NCBI GenBank assembly: GCA_030038995.1
Contig: JASHQS010000178.1
Coordinates: 1 to 64,000, forward strand
DNA: 64,000 nucleotides
From: Xanthobacteraceae bacterium
Lineage (GTDB): Bacteria; Pseudomonadota; Alphaproteobacteria; Rhizobiales; Xanthobacteraceae
Direction of reading: 5' to 3'
Positions within the stretch are counted from its first letter, which is position 1; each line of letters begins with the position of its first letter. Below, in pieces: positions 53,824 through 61,844 of the stretch. A program made the position numbers and the translations under genes. Under the pieces are notes generated by a model. It saw nothing but the letters and a program-made list of their open reading frames with translations. It did not search any database and was not told where the DNA came from.

Positions 53824-53901
53824 TCAGAATTCGGGCGACAAATAGCCGTTAATGTCGAGCCCGATGCATGTTTCGATGAGGGCCGGCGCTGTCCAAGCTA
53901 C
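53824..53901 (-). pseudogene. PqqA-like precursor peptide, no standard start codon
   Basis: Reading from 53901: a GTA codon, then AWTAPALIETCIGLDINGYL and SPEF before TGA, 25 codons in all. This matches PqqA, the peptide precursor of pyrroloquinoline quinone: Trp3, Ala5-Pro6, Glu10, Gly14 and Tyr20 all sit at the right positions, and length is typical. Two things differ. The residue that PqqE would cross-link to Tyr20 is Asp16 rather than Glu16. The codon at the expected start is GTA, although GGGAGG lies five bases before it. It is therefore either a relic or a peptide begun elsewhere (a TTG in frame 20 codons upstream). No pqqBCDE is in the window. Confidence 0.7.
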
Positions 53902-54151
53902 GGTTTCCTCCCATGCTCTGCGGCTTTGCCAGAACTGAGGCGGAGCATACAAGTAAATCGCCGCAGCGTCCGAAGACAAGGGCCTTCTCAAGCCAAGCGT
54001 CGCGTGTTTGGCCTTCCGCCGGCGGGGGAGTTCCCTTTCCGCCGCGAGCTGTTGTAGTATCGCGTCGGGGTACGGCGCGCACAGCCAGATGGATTCTGAT
54101 GCGGTTATCGCCCGTGCGAACGCTCAACGGGGGAACGATAACGGGGAAATG
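53902..54151. other. Intergenic region between the PqqA-like sequence and cytochrome c
   Basis: 250 bp between divergent units. It carries the ribosome site of the PqqA-like sequence (GGGAGG near 53907-53912) on the minus strand and the CGGGGAAATG start region of the cytochrome on the plus strand. Otherwise no gene is seen. Confidence 0.5.
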
Positions 54152-54547
54152 ATGATAATGTACAAAATGTTGACCATCGTGGGTGCAATCTTGGCCACCT
54201 CCGTTACGGCCACTTTCGCGCAGGATCCGCAGAAGGGCGAAATCGTCTTCCATATCTGCCTGGCCTGCCATTCCATCGGCCCGGGCGCAGAAAATAAAGT
54301 CGGCCCCGAACTTAATGGCCTGGACGGCCGCCATTCGGGCAGCGCTCCGAACTATGACTACTCAGATGCCAACAAAAAGTCGGGCATCGTCTGGAATGAA
54401 GCGAATTTCAAAAGATATATCCATGACCCTCAGGCAATGGTGCCGGGCACCAAAATGCTTTTCCCCGGCATCAAGGACGACCAACAAGTCAATGACCTGT
54501 GGGCTTACGTTTCACAGTTCAATGCAGATGGCAGCAAGAAGAAATAG
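54152..54547 (+). CDS. Class I c-type cytochrome (cytochrome c2-like)
   Basis: A 131-aa exported cytochrome. Signal peptide (MLTIVGAILATSVTATFAQD) then GEIVFHICLACHSIGPGAEN with the haem motif CLACH, KVGPELNGLDGRHSG and MVPGTKMLFPGIKDDQQVND, which holds the likely Met ligand. It could accept electrons from the XoxG cytochrome and pass them to the terminal oxidase. Three in-frame ATGs (54149, 54152, 54158) are close; 54152 gives the best spacing to GGGG. It is the last methylotrophy-like gene before the attachment-like repeat. Confidence 0.9.
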   Translation: MIMYKMLTIVGAILATSVTATFAQDPQKGEIVFHICLACHSIGPGAENKVGPELNGLDGRHSGSAPNYDYSDANKKSGIVWNEANFKRYIHDPQAMVPGTKMLFPGIKDDQQVNDLWAYVSQFNADGSKKK

Positions 54548-54690
54548 GTTCGGACAGGCGGGTGCCCGTTCCTTATTCCGCCGCTAGACTACCTGAGGTA
54601 GTCCGCGGCGTATGCCGCCGTGGAGACCACCACCCGGCCGGGCGCCGCGTTTCAGGAAAACCAGCGGATCGGAATTACGGCGCGGAAAGT

Positions 54691-54705
54691 CCTCCCTCTC
54701 CGCCA
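54691..54705. repeat. 15-bp copy of the tRNA-Ser 3' end (putative att site)
   Basis: CCTCCCTCTCCGCCA is identical to 4795-4809, the T-arm/acceptor end and CCA of tRNA-Ser(CGA), in the same orientation. No tRNA precedes it. A repeat of a tRNA 3' end is the usual scar left by tyrosine-integrase elements at their far end. Confidence 0.75.
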
Positions 54706-54706
54706 G

Positions 54707-54772
54707 TTTTAGGTCCGCTCCGCCAATTTCGCCGCCCGCGAGCCCCCCGAAAAGCCGCGACTCCGGCTTGCA
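54707..54772. repeat. Attachment-flank-like repeat, copy 2
   Basis: Directly follows the tRNA-end copy. It resembles 12012-12075 throughout; 54744-54772 is identical to 12047-12075 (29 bp), including the AAGCCG/CGGCTT hairpin. The copy at 12 kb adjoins the truncated integrase, tying the two loci together. Confidence 0.7.
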
Positions 54773-54901
54773 ATCGCCGGCAAAACAGCGCACCGGCCGC
54801 GCCGCTGGCGCTGGATTGCCGCCGAGGTCCGGTATATGCAGGCGCCGCGCCCGGCCGCAATCGTGGTCCGCGGCAAACGAACTGAACGACAAGGTACTGG
54901 T

Positions 54902-56458
54902 ATGCAGGCCCCCCAACCGAGCATTTCCGGCACCCGCGACTATGCGGGCGACGACGCCGTCGCCTTGCAGGCGGCGCGCGACGCCATCGGCGCGACGCTG
55001 CGGCGTTATGCCTATGCGGCGATCGACCCGCCGATCCTGGAAAGCGCGTTGCCGTTTCTCAATCGCTCCGGCGAGGATATTCGCCGCCAGATGTACATCT
55101 TCCCGGACCCGGCCGGGCAGGAACTGTGCCTGCGGCCCGAACTGACGATACCGGTTTGCCGCGCCTATTTGCGCCAGCTACAGGCGAAGGACGCGCTGCG
55201 CAACGCGCCGGCGCGCGAGGCGCGGCTGAGCTATTTCGGTCCGGCTTTCACTTACGAAGCGGCGAGCGAAGGTCGCTATAGACAGTTCTATCAGGCCGGC
55301 GCGGAATACATCGGCGCGCCGGCGCGCGAAGCCGCCGATGCCGAAATCCTCGCCGCCGCGCTCGACTGTTTGCAGGCCGCAGGCCTCGAGCAGACGTGGA
55401 TCGAAATCGGCGACGTTGAAATTCGCAATGCGTTCATCGACCAACTGCCGATCAGCGACAAATCGAAAACCCGCATACGCCGCATCGTCTTGCGTAACCC
55501 GAAGAGCGCTGCCTTGGCCGCGGCCGCCGACAAGGCCGCCGCCGTCGCCGATGAACCCGGTCAGTTCGACGAACTCGCCTCGCTCCTTGCCGCCGCCGAG
55601 CCGGGCAAGGCCGAATTGTTGATCCGCGAGGTATTCGCACTCGCCGACGTCCGGCACGTCGGCGGCCGGACGCCGGAGGAGATCGTCGAGCGGCTGACCA
55701 GCCGCACCGCGCAGCAGGCGGAGCCGATTTCCGCCGAACTGATCGCGGCGGTCGTTGCGCTTCTGAACATTCGCGCCGAACCCGATGCGGCGTTCAAGGC
55801 GATCCGCGAGCATTTTCGCAGGTTTCGCATCGCCGCGGTCGAGCCGGTACTGGAACGCTGCGACAAGCGGCTGCGCTATGTCGAAGCCTATCGCGGCGGC
55901 CCGCTTGCGGCGCAGTTCAACGTCGGGCTGCGGCGCGGCCTGGAATATTACACCGGCTGCCTGTTCGAGATTTACGCCGGGGATGCACGACAGCTCGGCC
56001 ACGTCTGCGGCGGCGGCCGCTACGACAATCTGCTCGAAGGGCTGGGCGCCAACGCGCCGATCCCCGCGGTCGGCTTCGGCATCGGGCTCGACCGCTTGCT
56101 CCTGGCGCTGCAAAAATCCGACGTGCGCCGCGCGGACGACATGCCGGTACCGGAAGCGGTCGTCGTCGCCGCCGCAAAGACCCGGCATGAGCCATGTATC
56201 CGCGCCGCCGCGGCGTTGCGCGCCGCCGGCTGGTCGGTCGAGCTCGATTTATCAGGCCGCGACGAAGAGAACGCGTTGCGCTATGCGGCCAAGCGCAACA
56301 TCCCGCGCGTGGTGTTCGTGAGCGAGGGCGACATGAAAAAGAGCAACATCCGCATCCGCCGCTTGGCCGACCGCGACGACCGCATCGTGGCGCTGTCGTC
56401 GATTGCGGATGATGCCAAGTGCGGTGGTGCGGGCGAGCCGGCCGGCAGAAAAAAATGA
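54902..56458 (+). CDS. hisZ: ATP phosphoribosyltransferase regulatory subunit, long form
   Basis: A 518-aa protein related to the histidyl-tRNA synthetase catalytic domain. The N-terminus (YAAIDPPILESALPFLNRSG; LCLRPELTIPVCRAYL) and the motif-3 region (GRYDNLLEGLGA; AVGFGIGLDRLLLAL) match HisZ, which pairs with HisG for the first step of histidine synthesis. It is longer than the usual roughly 380 aa: an extra C-terminal part (EAVVVAAAKTRHEPCIRAAA; RNIPRVVFVSEGD) looks like an anticodon-binding-type domain retained from HisS. It overlaps hisG by 4 bp (ATGA). Confidence 0.88.
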   Translation: MQAPQPSISGTRDYAGDDAVALQAARDAIGATLRRYAYAAIDPPILESALPFLNRSGEDIRRQMYIFPDPAGQELCLRPELTIPVCRAYLRQLQAKDALRNAPAREARLSYFGPAFTYEAASEGRYRQFYQAGAEYIGAPAREAADAEILAAALDCLQAAGLEQTWIEIGDVEIRNAFIDQLPISDKSKTRIRRIVLRNPKSAALAAAADKAAAVADEPGQFDELASLLAAAEPGKAELLIREVFALADVRHVGGRTPEEIVERLTSRTAQQAEPISAELIAAVVALLNIRAEPDAAFKAIREHFRRFRIAAVEPVLERCDKRLRYVEAYRGGPLAAQFNVGLRRGLEYYTGCLFEIYAGDARQLGHVCGGGRYDNLLEGLGANAPIPAVGFGIGLDRLLLALQKSDVRRADDMPVPEAVVVAAAKTRHEPCIRAAAALRAAGWSVELDLSGRDEENALRYAAKRNIPRVVFVSEGDMKKSNIRIRRLADRDDRIVALSSIADDAKCGGAGEPAGRKK

Positions 56459-57501
56459 ACGCAGCCGCGCAAAAGCTCGTGCTCGCCCTGCCCAGCAAGG
56501 GGCGGCTGCAGGAGCAATCGATCGCCTTTCTCAACGGCTGCGGTTTCGACGTGCGCCGCGTCGGCAACGGCCGCGAATATGTTTGCGCGCTGGTCGGCAT
56601 CGATGACGTCGAGGTGATCTATTTGCGCCCCGAAGAGATTCCGACCCGCGTCGAGCAGGGCGACGCCCATGCCGGCATCACCGGCGAGGATCTGTATCGC
56701 GAATACGGCGAGGGCGAGCCGGCTTCGGCGCTGATCATGCCCAAGCTCGGCTTTGGCGGCGCGCGCCTTGTTGTCGCCGTCCCGCAATCGTGGGTCGACG
56801 TGTCGACCTTGAGCGATCTCGACGAGGCCGCCATGCTGTTTCACCAGCGGCACGGTCGAAGCCTAAGGGTCGCCACCAAATTTTCCCGCTTGACGCGCGC
56901 CTTCTTCGCCGAAAGCGGAATCGTCGAGTATTCGCTGGTTGGATCATCGGGCGCCACCGAAGGAGCGCCGGCCGCCGGCGTCGCCGACTTCGTCGTCGAC
57001 CTCACCTCGACCGGCACGACGCTGGCCGAGAATCATCTCAAGGAAATCGCCGGCGGCACGGTACTGGAGACGGAAGCCTGCCTGATCGCCTCGCTGCGCC
57101 CGGCGCCGTGGAACGAGCGGGTATTGGCTGCGTTGGAGCAATTCGTGGCGCAGATCGAAGCCCGCATCCGTGCCACCTCGCAACTGGTGCTGCGCTTTTC
57201 GATTCCGGCAAAATCCGCGGCGAAGCCGAAACAGCAATTGGCCGAAAAATACGGCTGCGTGGTCAGCTCCTGGAACGAAGCGCCGGGCGCGCCGGATGCG
57301 GGCCGCGCTTTCGTGATCGCCTATTGTCAGCGCGCCAAGCTCTACAGCGTCGTCAAATTCCTCAAATCATGCGGCGGCGCCAGCATTCTCGTCGACCGCG
57401 GCGAATTCATCTTCGAAGGCGCCTCGCCGGCGTTCGAGACCTTCCGGAAAATGCTCAAGCTCCGGCGCGGCACGGAACCAAAAATCGCGCGTGACTATTA
57501 G
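56455..57501 (+). CDS. hisG: ATP phosphoribosyltransferase
   Basis: A 348-aa HisG, the first enzyme of histidine synthesis (ATP + PRPP). Family blocks are LVLALPSKGRLQEQSIAFLN at the N-terminus, EIPTRVEQGDAHAGITGEDL, LRVATKFSRLTRAFFAESGI and the PRPP loop GVADFVVDLTSTGTTLAENH. It needs a HisZ partner in the short-form type; the C-terminus here is about 100 residues longer than in short HisG. The start is the ATG within the hisZ stop. Confidence 0.93.
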   Translation: MNAAAQKLVLALPSKGRLQEQSIAFLNGCGFDVRRVGNGREYVCALVGIDDVEVIYLRPEEIPTRVEQGDAHAGITGEDLYREYGEGEPASALIMPKLGFGGARLVVAVPQSWVDVSTLSDLDEAAMLFHQRHGRSLRVATKFSRLTRAFFAESGIVEYSLVGSSGATEGAPAAGVADFVVDLTSTGTTLAENHLKEIAGGTVLETEACLIASLRPAPWNERVLAALEQFVAQIEARIRATSQLVLRFSIPAKSAAKPKQQLAEKYGCVVSSWNEAPGAPDAGRAFVIAYCQRAKLYSVVKFLKSCGGASILVDRGEFIFEGASPAFETFRKMLKLRRGTEPKIARDY

Positions 57502-57922
57502 GGGCTGGCGCAGACTGTTTCTGGTCGTTTGCTCGTCGATCACGGAAAGCCGTTGCTCGCAATGGCGCGACGCGACGCGCCGGCATCCGAGTCAATCATT
57601 CGGAGTCCATATGATATGATACTCGATCCCGCGGGATCTGATCCGCCCGTTGCCGCAATCTGAGCCATCCTTCGACTTGACATGACGCGCCGATCGGGCG
57701 CGGGCGCCTGGAACGCGCGCTGCCAGTCGTGCGTTAACGGTTGCGCACGGGCGGAGGCTCTTTGGAGCTTGCCGTGAGCAGTGCCCACGCTTGTTCGTTG
57801 CCGGTTCGCTTGCCGGCCTGGCGCTGTTTTTCAGCGAATAATGCTGGCGAAGCAGCCGATGTCCGCCAATGCGGCGGTATCGACCTTCGGCGCGATGCGG
57901 CGCTCCCGGCCGGAGGTGTGCG
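57502..57922. other. Intergenic region after hisG
   Basis: 421 bp without a convincing gene. It holds the perfect 14-bp palindrome GATCCCGCGGGATC (57625-57638). CCGGAGG near the right end is the ribosome site for the next small gene. Confidence 0.5.
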
Positions 57923-58132
57923 ATGCGTTGCATCATCGTGAACGGAGCAAAACTCAAGGCCGAGGCGTTCTGCGCCCATTGCGGCCAGGCCATTGCCGAC
58001 AGCTACATCCGCGAAATCGGCAGCCGGCTCATCTATTGCGGTTTCCATTGCTACAGCGTGGCGCTGGAGACCTCGATCGTGACGCGCGGCTATGCGCCGC
58101 CGGCGCTCGGCGCATGGACGCGCCGGTCGTGA
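57923..58132 (+). CDS. Small Cys-rich (zinc-ribbon-like) protein
   Basis: A 69-aa protein beginning MRCIIVNGAKLKAEAFCAHC with a first CxxC (CAHCG) and a later CGFHC pair, suggesting one zinc site. CGGAGG is correctly placed before ATG 57923. It overlaps the next small Cys-rich gene by 19 bp in another frame, so the two are probably made together. No function known; such pairs recur in Rhizobiales. Confidence 0.6.
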   Translation: MRCIIVNGAKLKAEAFCAHCGQAIADSYIREIGSRLIYCGFHCYSVALETSIVTRGYAPPALGAWTRRS

Positions 58133-58368
58133 CGACGCGCTGCGACCATTGCCGGCGGCGGCTCGGTCCAGCCGTGCGCCGCTACTGGCACATGCGGTTC
58201 TGCTCGGCCGGCTGCCGCGAGGCCTATCGGCGGCGGCTGCAGCACGACACCAGAGAAAAAATAGCAAAAATCCGCCGGCTCGCTTGCGCCGCGCGTGGAG
58301 CGCCGCACTTGCCGGAACGCCCCTCCGGAGCGCGTCCCCGGCCGCAGACACGCCGCCTGGCCGGATGA
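58114..58368 (+). CDS. Small Cys-rich basic protein
   Basis: An 84-aa protein: VTTRCDHCRRRLGPAVRRYW then HMRFCSAGCREAYRRRL supply CxxC and CxxxC pairs of a zinc-ribbon type, followed by a very basic tail (KIAKIRRLACAARGAPHLPE). Start ATG 58114 lies inside the preceding gene. The basic tail suggests nucleic-acid contact, though nothing proves it. Confidence 0.55.
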   Translation: MDAPVVTTRCDHCRRRLGPAVRRYWHMRFCSAGCREAYRRRLQHDTREKIAKIRRLACAARGAPHLPERPSGARPRPQTRRLAG

Positions 58369-58461
58369 TCTTCAGCTCCAGAACGCCCTGAGTGGCGGTG
58401 GAGCCAAATTGCGGTTCGGACGTTGAATCCGACACGGCTCGGGGTCCCATAGCATAGCGCC

Positions 58462-60792
58462 ATGACATCACCCCGCCACGAACCGTGCGGCGCCGCCGCG
58501 CCGGCGAAGCGTGCCGTCCGCGGGCGAATCGGCTTTTTGCTGGTGCCGTTTCTGCTCGGCGTTCCCGCCGTGGCTCTGGCCGCGCAAACTGCGCCGCCGG
58601 AAAGTTCGCTCGCGGTGTTCATCGCCGAGCTCGGCGTGCTGCTTCTGGTCGGCCGCATCATGGGCGAGGCGGCACAGCGCATTGGCCAGCCGCCGGTGAT
58701 GGGCCAGTTGATCGGCGGCTTGCTGCTCGGGCCGTCCGTGCTCGGTGCGCTGTGGCCGCATGCCGAGCACGCGTTGTTTCCCAGCGCCGATGTGCAAAAA
58801 AACCTGCTTCAGGGCGTCGCCCAGCTCGGCGTTCTGATGCTGCTCCTGCTCACCGGCATGGAGACCGATTTGCCGCTGGTACGGCGCGTCGGCCGCACCG
58901 CCGTAACGGTGGCGATCGCCGGGGTCGCTATTCCGTTCGCCTGCGGCGTCGCGCTCGGCGAGACGCTGCCCGATTCGCTGTTGCCGAAACCGGAAGCGCG
59001 TCTGGTCACCGCGCTGTTCATCGGTACCGCGCTGTCCATCTCCTCGGTGAAGATCGTCGCCATGGTCATCCGCGAGATGAACTTCATGCGCCGCGATATC
59101 GGTCAGATCATCGTCGCCTCGGCAATTCTGGAGGACACGATCGGCTGGGTCATCATCGCCATCGCTTTCGGATTGGCGTCGGCCGGCCGCGTCGACGCCT
59201 GGTCGGTGGGACGCGCGCTGGTCGGCACCGCAGTGTTTCTGGCCGCGAGCCTCACCGTCGGACGGCGCATCGTGTTCGAGTTGATCCGCTGGGCCAACGA
59301 CAGCTTTCAGAGCGAATTTCCCGTCATCACCACCATCCTGGTGATCATGGCGGCGATGGCGTTGATCACGCAGTCGATCGGCGTCAACATGGTGCTGGGC
59401 GCGTTCGTCGCCGGCATTCTGGCCGGCGAATCGCCGATCCGCACCCGCCACATCGACGAGCAGTTGCGCGGCCTGATCGTCGCCTTGTTCATGCCGGTGT
59501 TCTTCGGCCTGTCCGGGCTGAGCGCGGACCTGACGGTCCTCAAAGACCCGCGTCTTGCCGCTCTGGCGGGCGGGCTCATCCTCATCGCCTGTGCGGGAAA
59601 ATTTCTCGGCGCGTTCATCGGCGGCAAGCTCGGCGGGCTCGTGCGCGGCGAAGCGCTGGCGCTCGCCTGCGCGATGAACGCGCGCGGCTCGACCGAGGTC
59701 ATCATCGCCTCGCTTGGCTTGTCGATGGGCATTCTCAGCCGGAATCTGTTCACGTTGATCGTCGGCATGGCGGTGCTGACCACGGTCTCGATGCCGCCGA
59801 TGTTGCGCTGGGCGCTCCAACGCCTGCCGATGCGCGATGCCGAGCGGATCAGGCTCAAGCGCGAAGAGATCGACGCCCGCGGCTTCGTGACCAATCTGGA
59901 GCGCTTGCTGGTGGTCGTCGACGACAGCCGAAACGGTAAATACGCCGCGCAGCTTGCCGGCATTATCGGCGGCTCCGGCGGCAAGCCGACCACGATTCTG
60001 GATTTGACCTCGGGCGAGCCGCCCAAAAAGGCCGCAGGGGCCGACAAGAAGCCGGCGGAAAATACCGCCGCCGCGAAGGCGCGCGTCGAGGATTCCGCGC
60101 GCGAAGTGAAGTCCGCCGCCGAGCGCGTGACCACGCTGGAGACACATCCCGAGGAGGAAAAGCCCGGCAACATCGACGTGACGGCCGTGCACCGGCACGC
60201 AGCCGGCCCCGAAGCGGTCGCCGAGGAAGCGCGAAAAGGTTACGACCTGCTCGTCATCGGCCTTGCCGACAGTCACAATCCCAAGGGCGGCTTCAGCCGC
60301 AGCGTCTCGCTCATTGCCAAGAATTTCGAGGGCGCTCTCGCGCTCCTCGACGCGCGCGACCGCAGGCTCGAACGGCTGTTTAGAAAGGGCGGCAAGATTC
60401 TTGTCCCGGTGAACGGCACCGAGGCGGCGCGGCGCGCCGCCGAGATCGCCTTCACGGCAGCGCGCGCCAGCGACGCGGAAGTCACGGTGCTCTACGTCAC
60501 CCGCACCCGAACCGGCCCTGGCAAAGCCTCGGCGACACGCGGCAGCCGGCGCAACGACGCCGCGGTGCTGAAGGATATCGGAGCTTTGGCAGAGCGTTAC
60601 GGCGTCGATGTGCGCCGCAGCATACGCGGCGACGTGGCTCCCGACGAGGCGATCGTGCGCGAAGCCAGGCACGGCTTTGATCTGATCGTGCTGGGCGCGA
60701 ACCGGCGGCCGGGCGATACGTTGTTTTTCGGCAATACGGCCGCGGCGGTGCTCGATCGGGCGGAGACGGCGAAGCTGTTCGTTGCAAGCTGA
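58462..60792 (+). CDS. CPA2-family cation:proton antiporter with C-terminal USP domain
   Basis: A 776-aa protein. Residues about 20-450 are the KefB/NapA-type exchanger with 12-13 helices (AVFIAELGVLLLVGRIMGEA; QLGVLMLLLLTGMETDLPLV; ASAILEDTIGWVIIAIAFGL, with the conserved Asp; CAMNARGSTEVIIASLGLSM). A long hydrophilic, Lys/Glu/Ala-rich linker follows (about 490-570). The C-terminus (ILVPVNGTEAARRAAEIAFT; HGFDLIVLGANRRPGDTLFF) is a universal-stress-type nucleotide-binding domain, with a weaker copy before it. It moves K+ or Na+ against H+ across the inner membrane. Confidence 0.92.
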   Translation: MTSPRHEPCGAAAPAKRAVRGRIGFLLVPFLLGVPAVALAAQTAPPESSLAVFIAELGVLLLVGRIMGEAAQRIGQPPVMGQLIGGLLLGPSVLGALWPHAEHALFPSADVQKNLLQGVAQLGVLMLLLLTGMETDLPLVRRVGRTAVTVAIAGVAIPFACGVALGETLPDSLLPKPEARLVTALFIGTALSISSVKIVAMVIREMNFMRRDIGQIIVASAILEDTIGWVIIAIAFGLASAGRVDAWSVGRALVGTAVFLAASLTVGRRIVFELIRWANDSFQSEFPVITTILVIMAAMALITQSIGVNMVLGAFVAGILAGESPIRTRHIDEQLRGLIVALFMPVFFGLSGLSADLTVLKDPRLAALAGGLILIACAGKFLGAFIGGKLGGLVRGEALALACAMNARGSTEVIIASLGLSMGILSRNLFTLIVGMAVLTTVSMPPMLRWALQRLPMRDAERIRLKREEIDARGFVTNLERLLVVVDDSRNGKYAAQLAGIIGGSGGKPTTILDLTSGEPPKKAAGADKKPAENTAAAKARVEDSAREVKSAAERVTTLETHPEEEKPGNIDVTAVHRHAAGPEAVAEEARKGYDLLVIGLADSHNPKGGFSRSVSLIAKNFEGALALLDARDRRLERLFRKGGKILVPVNGTEAARRAAEIAFTAARASDAEVTVLYVTRTRTGPGKASATRGSRRNDAAVLKDIGALAERYGVDVRRSIRGDVAPDEAIVREARHGFDLIVLGANRRPGDTLFFGNTAAAVLDRAETAKLFVAS

Positions 60793-60971
60793 AGTCGCGC
60801 CCACACCCGAGTTCGGCCATCCGCGACGCTATCGCCAACGCCCGCCTATCGCCAATAGGACTGGTAAAAAAGCCCGATCGGGCGCATATTTTCTTCGACG
60901 CCGGGCCGCAACGGCCATATGGCCGGCGCGCCGCCAAAACCGGCGATCGCTCCCCGGGTGGAAACGCGTCC

Positions 60972-61220
60972 ATGTCCATTGCCCCGCTGCTCGCCCAATC
61001 GGCCTTCGATCCCGAGTTCATCGAGACGCTGGTTGCGGCCTACGAGGACGCCTGGAGGAAAGTCGAGCAATCCGGCAGCACCTTTGCATCGCCGCGCTAC
61101 CGGCGTGCCGCGCAGGAGATCGTCGCCAAGCGCATCATCGAAATGGCGCAACGCGGCGAACGCGAGCCGACGCAGCTTGCCGAAGACGCCGCGACCTACC
61201 TGGCCCGCTCCTACGCGTAA
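60972..61220 (+). CDS. Conserved small helical protein
   Basis: An 82-aa all-helical protein: FIETLVAAYEDAWRKVEQSG, then ASPRYRRAAQEIVAKRIIEM and a short end. It is a recurring Rhizobiales protein with no known domain and resembles small regulatory proteins in size. ATG 60972 is the only start that keeps the conserved N-terminus. There is no clear operon partner. Confidence 0.6.
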   Translation: MSIAPLLAQSAFDPEFIETLVAAYEDAWRKVEQSGSTFASPRYRRAAQEIVAKRIIEMAQRGEREPTQLAEDAATYLARSYA

Positions 61221-61271
61221 CGCGCAGGCCTCGCACTCGAGGCGAAGGCCGGATGCTCGTCGTCTGAAGGA

Positions 61272-61679
61272 CTATCTTGAGGGGCCGTAGCCGAGGGCCG
61301 CCGCGGGCTCTTCTGCATAGCCCAAAGCGAGCGGCGCGGCGCGGCGCTCGCGGTGCAGCGCCCAATATCTCGCCTGCGCCTCTCGGCGCAACGCCGGCCT
61401 GCGCTGCTCCGCAAATCTCATGTTTGCAAGCGCGGGCTTGCGGCGATATTCTGCCGCCACGCTTCTTTGTGGAATAGTTCGGACCTCTGCAGCGCCATGC
61501 GACCGCCGCGGCGCTGCCATCTTGAGTGGATCGGCCCGCGCCACCGTCATGATCTCGGACCGCCGATTGGTCGCGTGATCGTGCGAATGATAAAGTAATG
61601 CGTCGGCCGACATCAGGAAAAAGACGATGATCGCGGCGACCGCGCTCAGATAGGCGAAGATGGCTGCCAGCAGTCCCAT
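61272..61679 (-). CDS. Membrane-anchored protein, unknown
   Basis: A 135-aa protein with one N-terminal transmembrane helix (LLAAIFAYLSAVAAIIVFFL) and a basic, Arg/Ala-rich remainder ending AYLxYG-like (PLALGYAEEPAAALGYGPSR). Similar proteins occur in Bradyrhizobium-like genomes. The His-rich HSHDHA after the helix could bind metal, but this is speculative. It lies between two rightward genes. Confidence 0.6.
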   Translation of the reverse strand: MGLLAAIFAYLSAVAAIIVFFLMSADALLYHSHDHATNRRSEIMTVARADPLKMAAPRRSHGAAEVRTIPQRSVAAEYRRKPALANMRFAEQRRPALRREAQARYWALHRERRAAPLALGYAEEPAAALGYGPSR

Positions 61680-61844
61680 GAACGGCCGCGATATCCAGCC
61701 CGCCGTTCCGATAATGCGCGATCGCCCCCCTGCGTTCCTGCGTGGGGCGAACCGGCCGCCGGCCTTGCGGAACCCGGTGCATCCCTGAAAGGTTGATCGT
61801 CTTGGGCAGAGTTTACCTTAGCTGAGCGGGGCGGCGGAAAAGTC

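Larger units (their letters stand above)
54548..54901. other. Intergenic region with hairpin and attachment-like site
   Basis: 354 bp without a gene. It holds GACTAC-CTGAG-GTAGTC, a likely terminator-type hairpin after the cytochrome gene, then a 15-bp copy of the tRNA-Ser 3' end and the 66-bp flank repeated at 12012. The hisZ promoter should lie in the right part. Confidence 0.6.

Noticed and set aside
57625-57638. Perfect palindrome GATCCCGCGGGATC after hisG
   Set aside because: A single short palindrome in GC-rich DNA without a partner site or a nearby regulator; not enough to call an operator.
58468-60804. A 778-codon open frame on the minus strand opposite the antiporter
   Set aside because: It is the antisense shadow of a GC-rich membrane-protein gene: His/Arg/Asp/Gln-rich, no domain, no ribosome site, while the plus strand has a clear antiporter.
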